This document shows positions 44,013 to 52,267 of a stretch of 64,000 nt of DNA, piece by piece. The notes beneath the pieces were generated by a model. That model did no database searches and was not told the origin of the DNA. It saw nothing but the letters and a program-made list of their open reading frames with translations. The DNA comes from Rhizobium sp. NRK18 (GTDB taxonomy: Bacteria; Pseudomonadota; Alphaproteobacteria; Rhizobiales; Rhizobiaceae). The translations under genes were made by a program, and so were the position numbers. The first letter of the stretch is position 1, and every line of letters starts with the position of its first letter. The stretch is taken from NCBI RefSeq assembly GCF_024385575.1, contig NZ_JANFMV010000001.1, positions 2,757,681-2,821,680 of the forward strand, read 5' to 3'.

Positions 44013-45272
44013 TCAGCCGTTGTCGGGCACCAGCATGCAGGCGAACGAGCGGGCCTTCAGCGCCTCACAGGCGGAGGCCGCCGCATCGCGGCTGTCGAAG
44101 CCGGCAAACCGGGCGCGATAGAGAATGCCGGCCATGGTGGCAACGCTCTCGGTGTAATAGGTCACGCCGTTGAAACTGGCGGACAGCGTCGGCTGCGCCT
44201 TGGCGAGCAGATCGATGGCCGCCTCGCGCGTCGGGGCGGCGGCGATCTGCACCTTCCAGCCTTCCGGCGCGGTGCTGGCCGCTGCGGCGGGCTCGGGCGC
44301 CAGCTCCGGCGGCACGCTCGGCTCGCTGGCGGTCGCGAATGCCAGCGCCGACGGCGTTGGCCGGATCAGCGGCTTCGGCAGGTCGTCGTCGGAAACGGAG
44401 GCCGTTGCATAGGTCGCCGCACCGGATTCGCGGGCGGCAATCAGCGTGTTCGACCAGCGCGAGCGGGCCTTCGGCACATAGCGGTCGAGCAGTTCGGCCA
44501 TCTGCGCATCGCGGGCCTTGGCGGTGCGTCCGCCCATGACGACACCGATGACCCGGCGGCTGCCCTTCTTCACGGCTGTGACGATATTGTAGCCGGACGC
44601 ATTGGTATAACCGGTCTTGATGCCGTCCATGCCGTCATAACGGTACATGAGGCGGTTGTGGCCGCCGCGCACCTTGCCGCGGAACTCCATGCGGTCGAGC
44701 GCAAAGAGCTTGTATTCCTTCGGATAGTCGTTCATCAGCGCGACCGCCAGGATCGACATGTCGCGGGCCGTGGTGATCTGTCGGTCGTCAGGCAGGCCGG
44801 AGGCATTGGTGAAGACCGTATAGCGCATGCCGAGATCGCGCGCCTTGGCAGTCATCCGGGCGGCGAAGGCCTCTTCGGACCCCGCAAGCGCCTCGGCCAT
44901 GGCGGCAGCGGCGTCATTGGCGGAGACGACAATCATGCCCTGCACGGCTTCGCGCACCGTAATCGTCTCGCCCGCCTTGGCACCAAGCTTGGTCGGAACC
45001 TTGGCGGCAGCGGTCGGCGACATGACGATCCGCGAATTCCAGCCGAGGCGGCCTTTGTGCATCGCCTCGAACGTCATGTAGAGCGTCATCATCTTGGTCA
45101 GCGAGGCCGGATGGTTGATGACGTCGGCATTTTCGGCGGCGAGAATCTTTCCGCTTTTCGCGTCCAATACCAGATAGGCATTGCCGGCCGTGGCAATCGA
45201 GGCGGTGAAGAACAGAAGTATTGCCGAGATCAAAAAGGAGGAGAGGCCCTTAAAAGCCTTTTCTCTTTGCAT
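44013..45272 (-). CDS. D-alanyl-D-alanine carboxypeptidase with SPOR domain
   Basis: A 419-residue penicillin-binding protein of the DacA/S11 family. A signal peptide (about 1-29) is followed by the catalytic domain with SxxK (SLTK), SxN (SAND) and KTG (KTGYT) motifs in the correct order. After a Pro/Ala linker, the C-terminal 75 residues form a SPOR domain (WKVQIAAAPTREAAIDLLAK), which binds denuded glycan strands at the division site. It trims the terminal D-Ala of peptidoglycan peptides. The start is ATG 45272. Dac proteins joined to SPOR domains are usual in Rhizobiales. Confidence 0.94.
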   Translation of the reverse strand: MQREKAFKGLSSFLISAILLFFTASIATAGNAYLVLDAKSGKILAAENADVINHPASLTKMMTLYMTFEAMHKGRLGWNSRIVMSPTAAAKVPTKLGAKAGETITVREAVQGMIVVSANDAAAAMAEALAGSEEAFAARMTAKARDLGMRYTVFTNASGLPDDRQITTARDMSILAVALMNDYPKEYKLFALDRMEFRGKVRGGHNRLMYRYDGMDGIKTGYTNASGYNIVTAVKKGSRRVIGVVMGGRTAKARDAQMAELLDRYVPKARSRWSNTLIAARESGAATYATASVSDDDLPKPLIRPTPSALAFATASEPSVPPELAPEPAAAASTAPEGWKVQIAAAPTREAAIDLLAKAQPTLSASFNGVTYYTESVATMAGILYRARFAGFDSRDAAASACEALKARSFACMLVPDNG

Positions 45273-45391
45273 GAATGTACCCGCTTTTTCGTCGCCAGCC
45301 GCCCCACATGACAGCGAATGCACTTATAGACGCATTCGAGAATGGCGGCATTCATAAAATTTTAAGCAATTCGCTTATGGTTAGCGAAAGC

Positions 45392-46363
45392 TTAACGCCG
45401 GTCACCGGTATAGCCCGGTTTGCCATTGCCGGGCAAGACGAGGGAGAGCGCCGTCCCCGCCAAAGCGGAAACGACGACCAGCAGATGCACGTTGATCGCC
45501 GCCTTGGCGAGCGTGCCGAGCACATCGGATGCATCCGCGCCGAGTGCGGCCGCGCCCGCGGCAATGCCGGCCGGATAGGTGCCGATGCCGCCCGGCGCAT
45601 GGACAGGCAGGACCGATGACAGTTCCCCGCCCAGCGCGCCGCCGAAGGCCGCGGCGATCGGCGTGACGCCCATCAGCGCCAGCACCCAGGCGAGCACGAC
45701 CACCTTGGTCGACCAGTTGACGACGGTAAAGGCCCAGGCGCGGATGAAGGCTGCCATGGTCGCCGGCGTACCGGCATCGACCTCCTCGATCAGCGCCTCG
45801 AGCCTTGCGGGCAGGACGCGGCGGGTGAAGCCGATGATCGGCCGCTTCAGGGCGAAGAGAACGAGCGGCGCGACGAGGACGATGGCCCAGAGCCCCCAGG
45901 CGAGAACCGGCCTGTCCGACCCCAGCGCCAGACCGATGCCGGCTGCGACCAGCAGCGCATGAAGGTCGAGAAGGCGGAGAACCAGGAGCGCCGAGGTGCC
46001 GCGCGCCAGCGGAATGCCGAATTCCGAGCGCATCAGCAGAGGGAAACTCGTCTCGCCGGTGCGGAACGGCATCATGATGTTGAGGAGATTGTGGACCTGC
46101 GTGACGCGCAACAGGGCAAGAAAACGGCCCTTCGTCTGGCGCGGGAAATAGTCGTGCATGCGCCAGGCGCGGATGACATAGGTCGCGATCAGCAGCACCA
46201 TGGCGATGACGACGACCGAAAGGCCCGCATGTTTCCAGCCGTCGATGATCGACGCCCAGCCCCAGAACCATTCGATGAAGGCGGCATAGGCCAGCACCAC
46301 GACCAACGTGAAAAGCGGCATGCGCAGGCGGGCGAACAGGCTTTTCTCGGCCACCCCATTCAT
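45392..46363 (-). CDS. Flippase-like membrane protein (LPG synthase TM / UPF0104 family)
   Basis: A 323-residue integral membrane protein with about eight helices and the family motifs VTQVHNLLNIMMPFRTGE in the middle and HAPGGIGTYPAGIAAGAAAL near the C-terminus. This is the membrane domain of lysylphosphatidylglycerol synthase and of hopanoid/glycolipid proteins such as HpnL; the catalytic soluble domain of MprF is absent. The start is ATG 46363 with GGAAACG upstream; longer frames run back through the promoter. It is divergent from the GT39/GT2 cluster, which suggests a shared envelope role such as lipid or sugar-carrier translocation. Confidence 0.8.
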   Translation of the reverse strand: MNGVAEKSLFARLRMPLFTLVVVLAYAAFIEWFWGWASIIDGWKHAGLSVVVIAMVLLIATYVIRAWRMHDYFPRQTKGRFLALLRVTQVHNLLNIMMPFRTGETSFPLLMRSEFGIPLARGTSALLVLRLLDLHALLVAAGIGLALGSDRPVLAWGLWAIVLVAPLVLFALKRPIIGFTRRVLPARLEALIEEVDAGTPATMAAFIRAWAFTVVNWSTKVVVLAWVLALMGVTPIAAAFGGALGGELSSVLPVHAPGGIGTYPAGIAAGAAALGADASDVLGTLAKAAINVHLLVVVSALAGTALSLVLPGNGKPGYTGDRR

Positions 46364-46388
46364 CTCGTTCGTTTCCAATGCTGCTTTC

Positions 46389-46425
46389 CGTCGCGGTTGC
46401 TCTTGAATGCCGCTTGATATAACAG
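46389..46425 (+). promoter_or_regulatory. Duplicated promoter element, copy A (before first GT39)
   Basis: CGTCGCGGTTGC (46389-46400) and TTGATATAACAG (46414-46425) recur with identical spacing before the GT2 gene at 48084-48120. Read as a promoter: GGTTGC, 17 bp, TATAAC. The element lies within an open frame that starts at 46407, so that start cannot be used if transcription begins here. Confidence 0.6.
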
Positions 46426-46472
46426 ATGCCACCGGCAGCGCCAGCCAAAAGACCAGCCCCGGAGTACCGGAT

Positions 46473-48014
46473 TTGCCCGCTCCCACCACATCCCCGCGGC
46501 CCCTGTCCGCCGACAGCGACAACGCCGGAAAGACCGGCGGCGAAGCACTGTTTCCGATCATTCTCGCCTGCTACTTCATCGGCCAGACGCTGCTGCGGCT
46601 GTGGATGCCCGATACGCTGCAGCACGACGAGGCGCAGCAGATCTTCGTCTCGCAGTTCCTCGCCGTCGGCTATGACGGGCAGCCGCCGCTTTATAACTGG
46701 CTGCAATACGGCGCCGTGCATCTCTTCGGCGTGTCGCTCGTTTCGCTGGCGCTTTTGAAGAACCTCGTGCTGTTTGGCACCTATTTCGTCTTCTGGAAGA
46801 CGGCCGGACTGATCCTCGACAACCGCAAGCTGGCGATCACCGCGACGCTCGGGCTACTGACGATCCCGCAGCTCGCCTTCGAGTCGCAGCGGGATCTGAC
46901 GCATACCGTCGCGGTCTTCTTCTCGGCGACCCTGTTTGCCTATGCGCTGATCCGCACGGTCAAGCATCCGAACGCCTTCAACTATGCTCTCACGGGCTTC
47001 GCGATCGGTCTGGGTGCGCTTTCGAAATACAATTTCGTGCTGCTGCCGGTCGCCGCCTGCCTTGCCCTGCTGCTCGACCGCGACATGCGCCGGCATGTGC
47101 TGGACATCCGCCTCGCGCTGACCGCACTGGTGGCCGCCGCCATCGTCCTGCCGCACGGGCTCTGGTTCTTCGAACATATGGGCCGCGCCACCGGAACGGC
47201 ACTCGGCAAGATGGTGAACGACGACACGAGCTACGCGTCGACCGTCTTCTGGGGACTCGGCTCGCTTGCCGTCGCCGTCATCGGCTTCTGCGCGCTCACC
47301 GCCGTCTGCTTCGCGGCCGCCTTCCGGGAGAACCTCCGGGCGGCGTGGGCCGCACGCGATCCGTGGATCCGTTTCTTCGAGCGCACGACGCTGTTCGTGA
47401 TTGCCGGGCTCATCCTGATGGTCGTGTTTGGCGGCGTCGACAGCATCCGCGACCGCTGGCTGGCGCCCTATCTCGTCACCTTCCCGCTCTATCTCTGCCT
47501 GCGGCTCGACCGTTCCGGTGCGCCGCTGGAACTCGGACGCCACCGGTTCAGGATCATCGCCACCGGTCTGATGGTCCTCATTCCGCTGCTGCTGGTCGGA
47601 CTGCTCGCGACCGTCCACGTCAACGGCAAGTACGAATACATCAACACACCGTTTGCGGCGCTGGCCGACGATATCGAACAGCAGGCCGGGACGCCGGCCG
47701 TCTATGTGACGTCGGAAACGCACTTGAGCGGCAACCTGCATTTCCAGCGGCCCGGCGTGCCGGCCATCGCGCTCTCCTATCCACAATACCAGCCGGCCTA
47801 TGACTGGACTGCCGAGCATCCGATCGTGCTCGTCTGGCGGCAAAGCAAGGGCAAGACGCCGCCGCCCTTCCCGGACGACCTGAAGGCGTGGCTGGAGGCA
47901 AAGGGGATTTCACCGGCGGCGGCGGAAAGGCGCGTCGTCAAGCTTCCCTATATCTACGGCCGGCCCGGAGACGTCTATCAGTTTGCCTATACGGTCATCT
48001 ATCCTGGCAACTAG
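46473..48014 (+). CDS. GT39-family membrane glycosyltransferase 1 (RgtA/B/C-like)
   Basis: A 513-residue integral membrane transferase of the ArnT/PMT family. The acidic first-loop motif is LQHDEAQQIF, followed by QPPLYNWLQYGAVHLFGV; about ten further helices and a periplasmic C-terminal domain follow. Such enzymes take a sugar from polyprenyl phosphate and add it to lipid A, core or protein on the outer side of the membrane. The start is probably TTG 46473: GGAG lies eight bases upstream, at the same place as before the GT2 gene, and an ATG at 46407 is inside the promoter-like element. Two close paralogues follow downstream. Rhizobial RgtA/B/C galacturonosyltransferases are the best comparison. 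Confidence 0.82.
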   Translation: MPAPTTSPRPLSADSDNAGKTGGEALFPIILACYFIGQTLLRLWMPDTLQHDEAQQIFVSQFLAVGYDGQPPLYNWLQYGAVHLFGVSLVSLALLKNLVLFGTYFVFWKTAGLILDNRKLAITATLGLLTIPQLAFESQRDLTHTVAVFFSATLFAYALIRTVKHPNAFNYALTGFAIGLGALSKYNFVLLPVAACLALLLDRDMRRHVLDIRLALTALVAAAIVLPHGLWFFEHMGRATGTALGKMVNDDTSYASTVFWGLGSLAVAVIGFCALTAVCFAAAFRENLRAAWAARDPWIRFFERTTLFVIAGLILMVVFGGVDSIRDRWLAPYLVTFPLYLCLRLDRSGAPLELGRHRFRIIATGLMVLIPLLLVGLLATVHVNGKYEYINTPFAALADDIEQQAGTPAVYVTSETHLSGNLHFQRPGVPAIALSYPQYQPAYDWTAEHPIVLVWRQSKGKTPPPFPDDLKAWLEAKGISPAAAERRVVKLPYIYGRPGDVYQFAYTVIYPGN

Positions 48015-48083
48015 CAGAGATGGCAGACGGACCGACGATGGCCTGCCGGCAACACTCCATGGGCCTTGCCCGTTGCAACATTG

Positions 48084-48120
48084 CGTCGCGGTTGCCCTCC
48101 CATGCGGGTTGATATAACAG
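48084..48120 (+). promoter_or_regulatory. Duplicated promoter element, copy B (before GT2)
   Basis: CGTCGCGGTTGC (48084-48095) and TTGATATAACAG (48109-48120), identical to copy A in both blocks and in the distance between them. GGTTGC-N17-TATAAC is a reasonable housekeeping promoter. The leader that follows also matches copy A around the ribosome binding site. Confidence 0.6.
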
Positions 48121-48170
48121 GAAGCGCCGGCAAGGCCGGCCTTCAAGAGCAATTTTCCGGAGTGATGAAT

Positions 48171-49187
48171 TTGTCCGCGTCCATTGAACCCATGCCCGTG
48201 CAAACCGCATTGGAAAGCGGCATCGAGCTGTCCGTCGTCATTCCGGTGTTCAACGAGCAGGAAAGCATTGCGCCGCTGATCGAGCGCGTCACCGATGCTA
48301 TGAAGGCGTTTCCGAAGAGCTGGGAACTGATCATCGTCGACGACGGAAGCGCGGATGCGACGCTTGTCGGCGCCCGCAAGTTCCTCGACCGCGACGGCCT
48401 CGACCTGAAGATCGTCGAACTGCAGCGCAATTTCGGCCAGACCGCCGCCATGCAGGCCGGCATCGACGCGGCCACCGGCCGGCTGATCGCCACGCTCGAC
48501 GGCGACCTGCAGAACGATCCGCACGATATTCCGACCATGGTCCAGGCGCTCGAAGAGCGCGAACTGGACCTGCTGCAGGGCTGGCGTCAGAACCGCCAGG
48601 ACGCGCTGGTGCTGCGCAAGATCCCGTCGAAATGCGCCAATTACCTGATCGGCAAGATCACCGGCGTGCGCTTGCACGACTATGGCTGCTCGCTGAAGAT
48701 CTACCGCGCCTCGGTGATCAAGCAGGTGCGCCTGATCGGCGAAATGCACCGCTTCATCCCGGCCTGGGTCGCCGCCGTCGTGCCCTCCTCGCGTATCGGC
48801 GAAATGCCGGTCACCCACCATGCCCGCCAGCACGGCGTCTCGAAATATGGCATTTCGCGCACCTTCCGCGTCATTCTCGACCTGCTGTCGGTCCTGTTCT
48901 TCATGCGCTACAAGGCGCGGCCGGGCCATTTCTTCGGCTCGATCGGGCTTGCCGTCGGCGCACTCAGCGCGCTGATCTTCCTCTGGCTGTTCATCCAGAA
49001 ATTCGCCTTCGGCGAAGACATCGGCACGCGTCCGCTCCTGACGGTCGGCGTCGTCGGCGTCCTGTCGTCGGTGCAGTTCATCACCACCGGCATTCTGGCC
49101 GAACTCATCACCCGCACGTCCTTCGGCAGCATCGAGAAGCCGAACTACATCGTCAGGGCGGTGTTCAAGAAGGATGGCAATGCGTAA
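48171..49187 (+). CDS. GT2 polyprenyl-phosphate glycosyltransferase (RgtE/ArnC-like)
   Basis: A 338-residue enzyme: a cytosolic GT-A domain (LSVVIPVFNEQESIAPLIER; LIIVDDGSADATL; IATLDGDLQNDPHDI with the metal-binding acidic residues; GCSLKIYRASVI) and two C-terminal membrane helices. This is the DPM1/ArnC/GtrB layout, which makes sugar-P-polyprenol for GT39/GT83 transferases. In rhizobia RgtE makes dodecaprenyl-phosphate-GalA; the neighbourhood of three GT39 genes fits, but the sugar is inferred. TTG 48171 has GGAG eight bases upstream, as in the gene at 46473; the ATG at 48165 leaves only two bases after the GGAG. Confidence 0.88.
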   Translation: MSASIEPMPVQTALESGIELSVVIPVFNEQESIAPLIERVTDAMKAFPKSWELIIVDDGSADATLVGARKFLDRDGLDLKIVELQRNFGQTAAMQAGIDAATGRLIATLDGDLQNDPHDIPTMVQALEERELDLLQGWRQNRQDALVLRKIPSKCANYLIGKITGVRLHDYGCSLKIYRASVIKQVRLIGEMHRFIPAWVAAVVPSSRIGEMPVTHHARQHGVSKYGISRTFRVILDLLSVLFFMRYKARPGHFFGSIGLAVGALSALIFLWLFIQKFAFGEDIGTRPLLTVGVVGVLSSVQFITTGILAELITRTSFGSIEKPNYIVRAVFKKDGNA

Positions 49188-49241
49188 GCCGCGTCCATTC
49201 CGGACAACGGAGACGCAACGATCGAACGAGGCGTTGTCCGC

Positions 49242-50765
49242 ATGACCGCTCGCCCCGCGCCGCCGCCGGCCGCACGGGCCTTCGCGCTGCTGTTCCTCTA
49301 TTTCGTCCTGTCGGCGATCATCCGCCTGTCGCTGCCGCATTCGCTGCGGCTCGACGAGGCCGAGCAGATCTACATGTCGCAGTGGCTGTCCTGGGGCTAC
49401 GGCGCACAGCCGCCGCTCTACAACTGGCTGCAGCAGGCCGTCTTCGCCATCACCGGCCCGTCAATTGTCGGCATCGTTATTCTCAAGAATGCCCTGCTGT
49501 TTGCCTGCTTCATCTTCTACTGGCTCGCCGCCTCGACCGTGATCCGCGATCCGGCGCTGCGGCTCGCCACGATTGCCGGGCTTGTGACGCTGCCGCAGGT
49601 GTCACTTGTGGCGCAGCAGGATCTCACCCATACGATCGTGCTTCTCGCGGTCACAGCAGCCTTCCTGTACGCCTTTTTCCGCACGCTAACGGCGCCAAGC
49701 CTTGCGTCCTACCTGCTGGCCGGTTTGACCGTCGGGCTGGGTGTTTTGTCGAAGTACAATTTCGCGCTGCTGCCGGTCGTCGCCATCCTGGCGCTCCTGC
49801 CCGATCCGGCACTGCGCAAGCGGGTGTTCGACTGGCGGCTTGTTGCGGCGCTACTGCTCGCCGGGCTGATCGTGCTGCCGCATGCGCTGTGGTTCCTGGA
49901 CCATGCCGGGCTCGCGACCCAGGGCACGCTCGGCAAGATGCAGGGGTCGGCGACGGGCGGCCACATGCTGCGGTTCTTCAAGGGCATCGGCGCGCTGATC
50001 ATGGGCATTCTCGCCTTCTCGGCGCTGACGCTGGTGGTCTTCGCGGCGATCTTCAAGAAGCCCTTCCTCGACAGCCTGAAGAGCGGCAACGCGATCACCC
50101 GAGTGATCGAGCGCATGTTCGTCTTGACGGCCGTGGCACTGGTCCTGATCGTGCTCGTCACCGGCACGACGAAGATGAACGAGCGCTGGCTCGATCCGTT
50201 CCTGCTGGTGCTGCCTCTTTATCTTGCCGCCAAGATGGAAGCCGCCGGCATGGATATCGCCGCTGGGCTGAAGCGCCTGTCGACGACGGCTGCGGTGATC
50301 CTGATCGGCGTCGCCGCCTTCACTATCATCGAGGTGACCGTGCTGCCCGTCGCCGGGCTCTACAAGCGGATCAACATTCCCTACGGCCCGTTCCTGCAGA
50401 GCCTGAAGATGGAAAGCGCAGAGAAGCCGGCGATGATCGTCACGCAAAGCTGGCTCGAGGCCGGCAATCTACGGCAGGCCTTCCCGAGCGTGCCAGTGCT
50501 CGCCGGATCCGGCGACGAACTGCAGCCGGCAACGACGATCGACAGCCGGCACCCGCTTCTCTTGGTCTGGACCGACAACAAGCACACCGGCGAAATTCCG
50601 GGAGGTATCCTGAATTCTGCCAAGACGCTGGCAGGTGCTGAAGCGAGCGACATCGAGCCACGATCCATGACCCTGCCCTATCACTTCGGCTGGGACGGCG
50701 AGACCTACACGTTCGGCTATGCCTGGCTGCCATCCCCCGGCACCGACGGAACGGCGAAGCCATGA
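49242..50765 (+). CDS. GT39-family membrane glycosyltransferase 2 (RgtA/B/C-like)
   Basis: A 507-residue paralogue of the protein at 46473-48014: LRLDEAEQIYMSQWLSWGYG, then QPPLYNWLQQAVFAITG, many helices and a periplasmic C-terminal domain. It lies 54 bp after the GT2 gene and overlaps the next GT39 gene by 4 bp (ATGA), so GT2 and both transferases are probably one operon. The expected role is transfer of the polyprenyl-linked sugar made by the GT2 protein to lipopolysaccharide core or lipid A. Confidence 0.85.
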   Translation: MTARPAPPPAARAFALLFLYFVLSAIIRLSLPHSLRLDEAEQIYMSQWLSWGYGAQPPLYNWLQQAVFAITGPSIVGIVILKNALLFACFIFYWLAASTVIRDPALRLATIAGLVTLPQVSLVAQQDLTHTIVLLAVTAAFLYAFFRTLTAPSLASYLLAGLTVGLGVLSKYNFALLPVVAILALLPDPALRKRVFDWRLVAALLLAGLIVLPHALWFLDHAGLATQGTLGKMQGSATGGHMLRFFKGIGALIMGILAFSALTLVVFAAIFKKPFLDSLKSGNAITRVIERMFVLTAVALVLIVLVTGTTKMNERWLDPFLLVLPLYLAAKMEAAGMDIAAGLKRLSTTAAVILIGVAAFTIIEVTVLPVAGLYKRINIPYGPFLQSLKMESAEKPAMIVTQSWLEAGNLRQAFPSVPVLAGSGDELQPATTIDSRHPLLLVWTDNKHTGEIPGGILNSAKTLAGAEASDIEPRSMTLPYHFGWDGETYTFGYAWLPSPGTDGTAKP

Positions 50766-52267
50766 CGGAGTGGCTGAAAGCACGCCCGGAACGCGTCTTC
50801 CTGATCGTCGCCGCCTATTTCGCGCTCAACGTCATCGTGCGCATGGCCATGCCGCACGCGCTCGAGTCGGATGAGGCCGAGCAGGTCTTCTTCGCGCAGT
50901 GGTGGGCGCTCGGCTACGGCCCGCAGCCGCCCTTCTACAACTGGCTGCAGCATGCCGTGTTCGATCTCTTCGGCGTATCGATGCTGGCGCTGTCGGCAAC
51001 CAAATGCGTGCTCCTGTTCCTGATCTACCTGTTCTACGGGCTGACCGCGCGCATGCTGCTCAAGGACCGGAGCTGGCTGCCGATCGTTGTCCTGTCGCTG
51101 CTGACGATCCCGCAGATCAGCTTCGAGGCGCAGCGCGACCTCTCTCATACGGTGGCGGTGACCTTTGCCGCCTCCTTCTTCCTGTTTGCCACCGTCCTCA
51201 CGCTGAAGCGGCCGAGCCTTTCGAGCTATGTCCTGCTTGGGCTCACAAGCGGGCTCGGGCTGCTCGCCAAATATAACTTCGCCCTGCTGCCGGCGGCCGT
51301 CTTCGTCGCCGTGCTGGCGGACAGGGATTTGCGCGCTCGCCTCTTCGACTGGCGCATCCTCGTTTCGGCGGCGATCGCCATCCTTCTCTTCCTGCCGCAT
51401 GGCGTCTGGCTTGCCGAAAACCTGCAGGCCGCCAGCGCCAACACGATCGGCAAGCTGACCTCCGGAGACGCTCACTCGAACATCGTGACGGGCTGGCTGG
51501 AAGGCATCGGGTCGTTGGCCGTTGCGCTGATCGGCTTTGCCGGTGTCACGCTCCTCGTCTACGCGGCAATCTTCCGGAAGGCACTGTTTGCCTCCTTTTC
51601 GGCTGGAACCCCGTGGACGCGCTTCTTCGAGCGGGTGATGCTGGCGATCCTCGTCTTCATCGTCATCATGATCCTCGCCGGCGCCGACAACATCAAGGAC
51701 CGCTGGCTGACGCCGCTTCTCTTCCTGCTGCCGCTCTATTTCTGCCTGAAAATGGAAGCCTCGGGACTGGCCGGCTCGGCACTGCTGAAGCCATTCTGGC
51801 GGACGGCTGCCGTGATCATGACCGTCATTCCGGCAGCCCTGTTCCTGCGCATGCCGCTCGCCCATTTCACCGGCGACTACCAGCGGCCGAGCACGAATTA
51901 TACCGGCGCGTTCGACACCATGACGGTGGACAGGACGCCCGGCCTTGTGGTCACCGACCGCAAGCTCTACGCCGGCAGCCTGCGGCTCAAGCATCCCGAC
52001 ATCCCCTTCGCGACCTCGGAATTCTCGCTGTTCGAGACGCCCCATCACGCCGATGCCGACCATCCGATCCTGCTCTTCTGGATCAAGAAGAGCAGCGATG
52101 TCGGCATGCCGGCCAGTCTTCTGGGCTGGCTCGACAAGGCGGGATTGCCGCAGCCGACGGATCAGGAGATGAAGCAGGTCGCTATCCCCTATCATTATGC
52201 ACGCGGCAACGACGCTGAACTCTTCGGCTACGCCTGGATCATCCCGCCGCCATCCGGCAGCAACTAA
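50762..52267 (+). CDS. GT39-family membrane glycosyltransferase 3 (RgtA/B/C-like)
   Basis: A 501-residue paralogue: LESDEAEQVFFAQWWALGYG, then QPPFYNWLQHAVFDLFGVSM, with GLLAKYNFALLPAAVF and a periplasmic C-terminal region. The start ATG overlaps the previous stop. It converges with the aminotransferase gene, overlapping by 4 bp. Three GT39 copies plus one GT2 match the number of genes in the rhizobial rgtABC plus rgtE set; which copy adds which residue cannot be told here. Confidence 0.85.
   Translation: MTEWLKARPERVFLIVAAYFALNVIVRMAMPHALESDEAEQVFFAQWWALGYGPQPPFYNWLQHAVFDLFGVSMLALSATKCVLLFLIYLFYGLTARMLLKDRSWLPIVVLSLLTIPQISFEAQRDLSHTVAVTFAASFFLFATVLTLKRPSLSSYVLLGLTSGLGLLAKYNFALLPAAVFVAVLADRDLRARLFDWRILVSAAIAILLFLPHGVWLAENLQAASANTIGKLTSGDAHSNIVTGWLEGIGSLAVALIGFAGVTLLVYAAIFRKALFASFSAGTPWTRFFERVMLAILVFIVIMILAGADNIKDRWLTPLLFLLPLYFCLKMEASGLAGSALLKPFWRTAAVIMTVIPAALFLRMPLAHFTGDYQRPSTNYTGAFDTMTVDRTPGLVVTDRKLYAGSLRLKHPDIPFATSEFSLFETPHHADADHPILLFWIKKSSDVGMPASLLGWLDKAGLPQPTDQEMKQVAIPYHYARGNDAELFGYAWIIPPPSGSN

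Noticed and set aside
46414..46425. TTGATATAACAG blocks as transposon ends or an insertion repeat
   Set aside because: The two copies are in direct orientation exactly before two genes, with matching leader and ribosome binding site positions; a duplicated promoter explains them better.
45402..46721. Minus-strand frame of 439 codons over the flippase-like gene and beyond
   Set aside because: It overlaps the UPF0104 gene in another frame and reads through the promoter region; no protein family is visible.
48632..50641. Long plus-strand open frame (669 codons) across the GT2 and GT39 genes
   Set aside because: It is in a different frame from two well-supported genes, has Arg/Ala/Gly-rich shadow composition, and has no ribosome binding site or recognisable domain.
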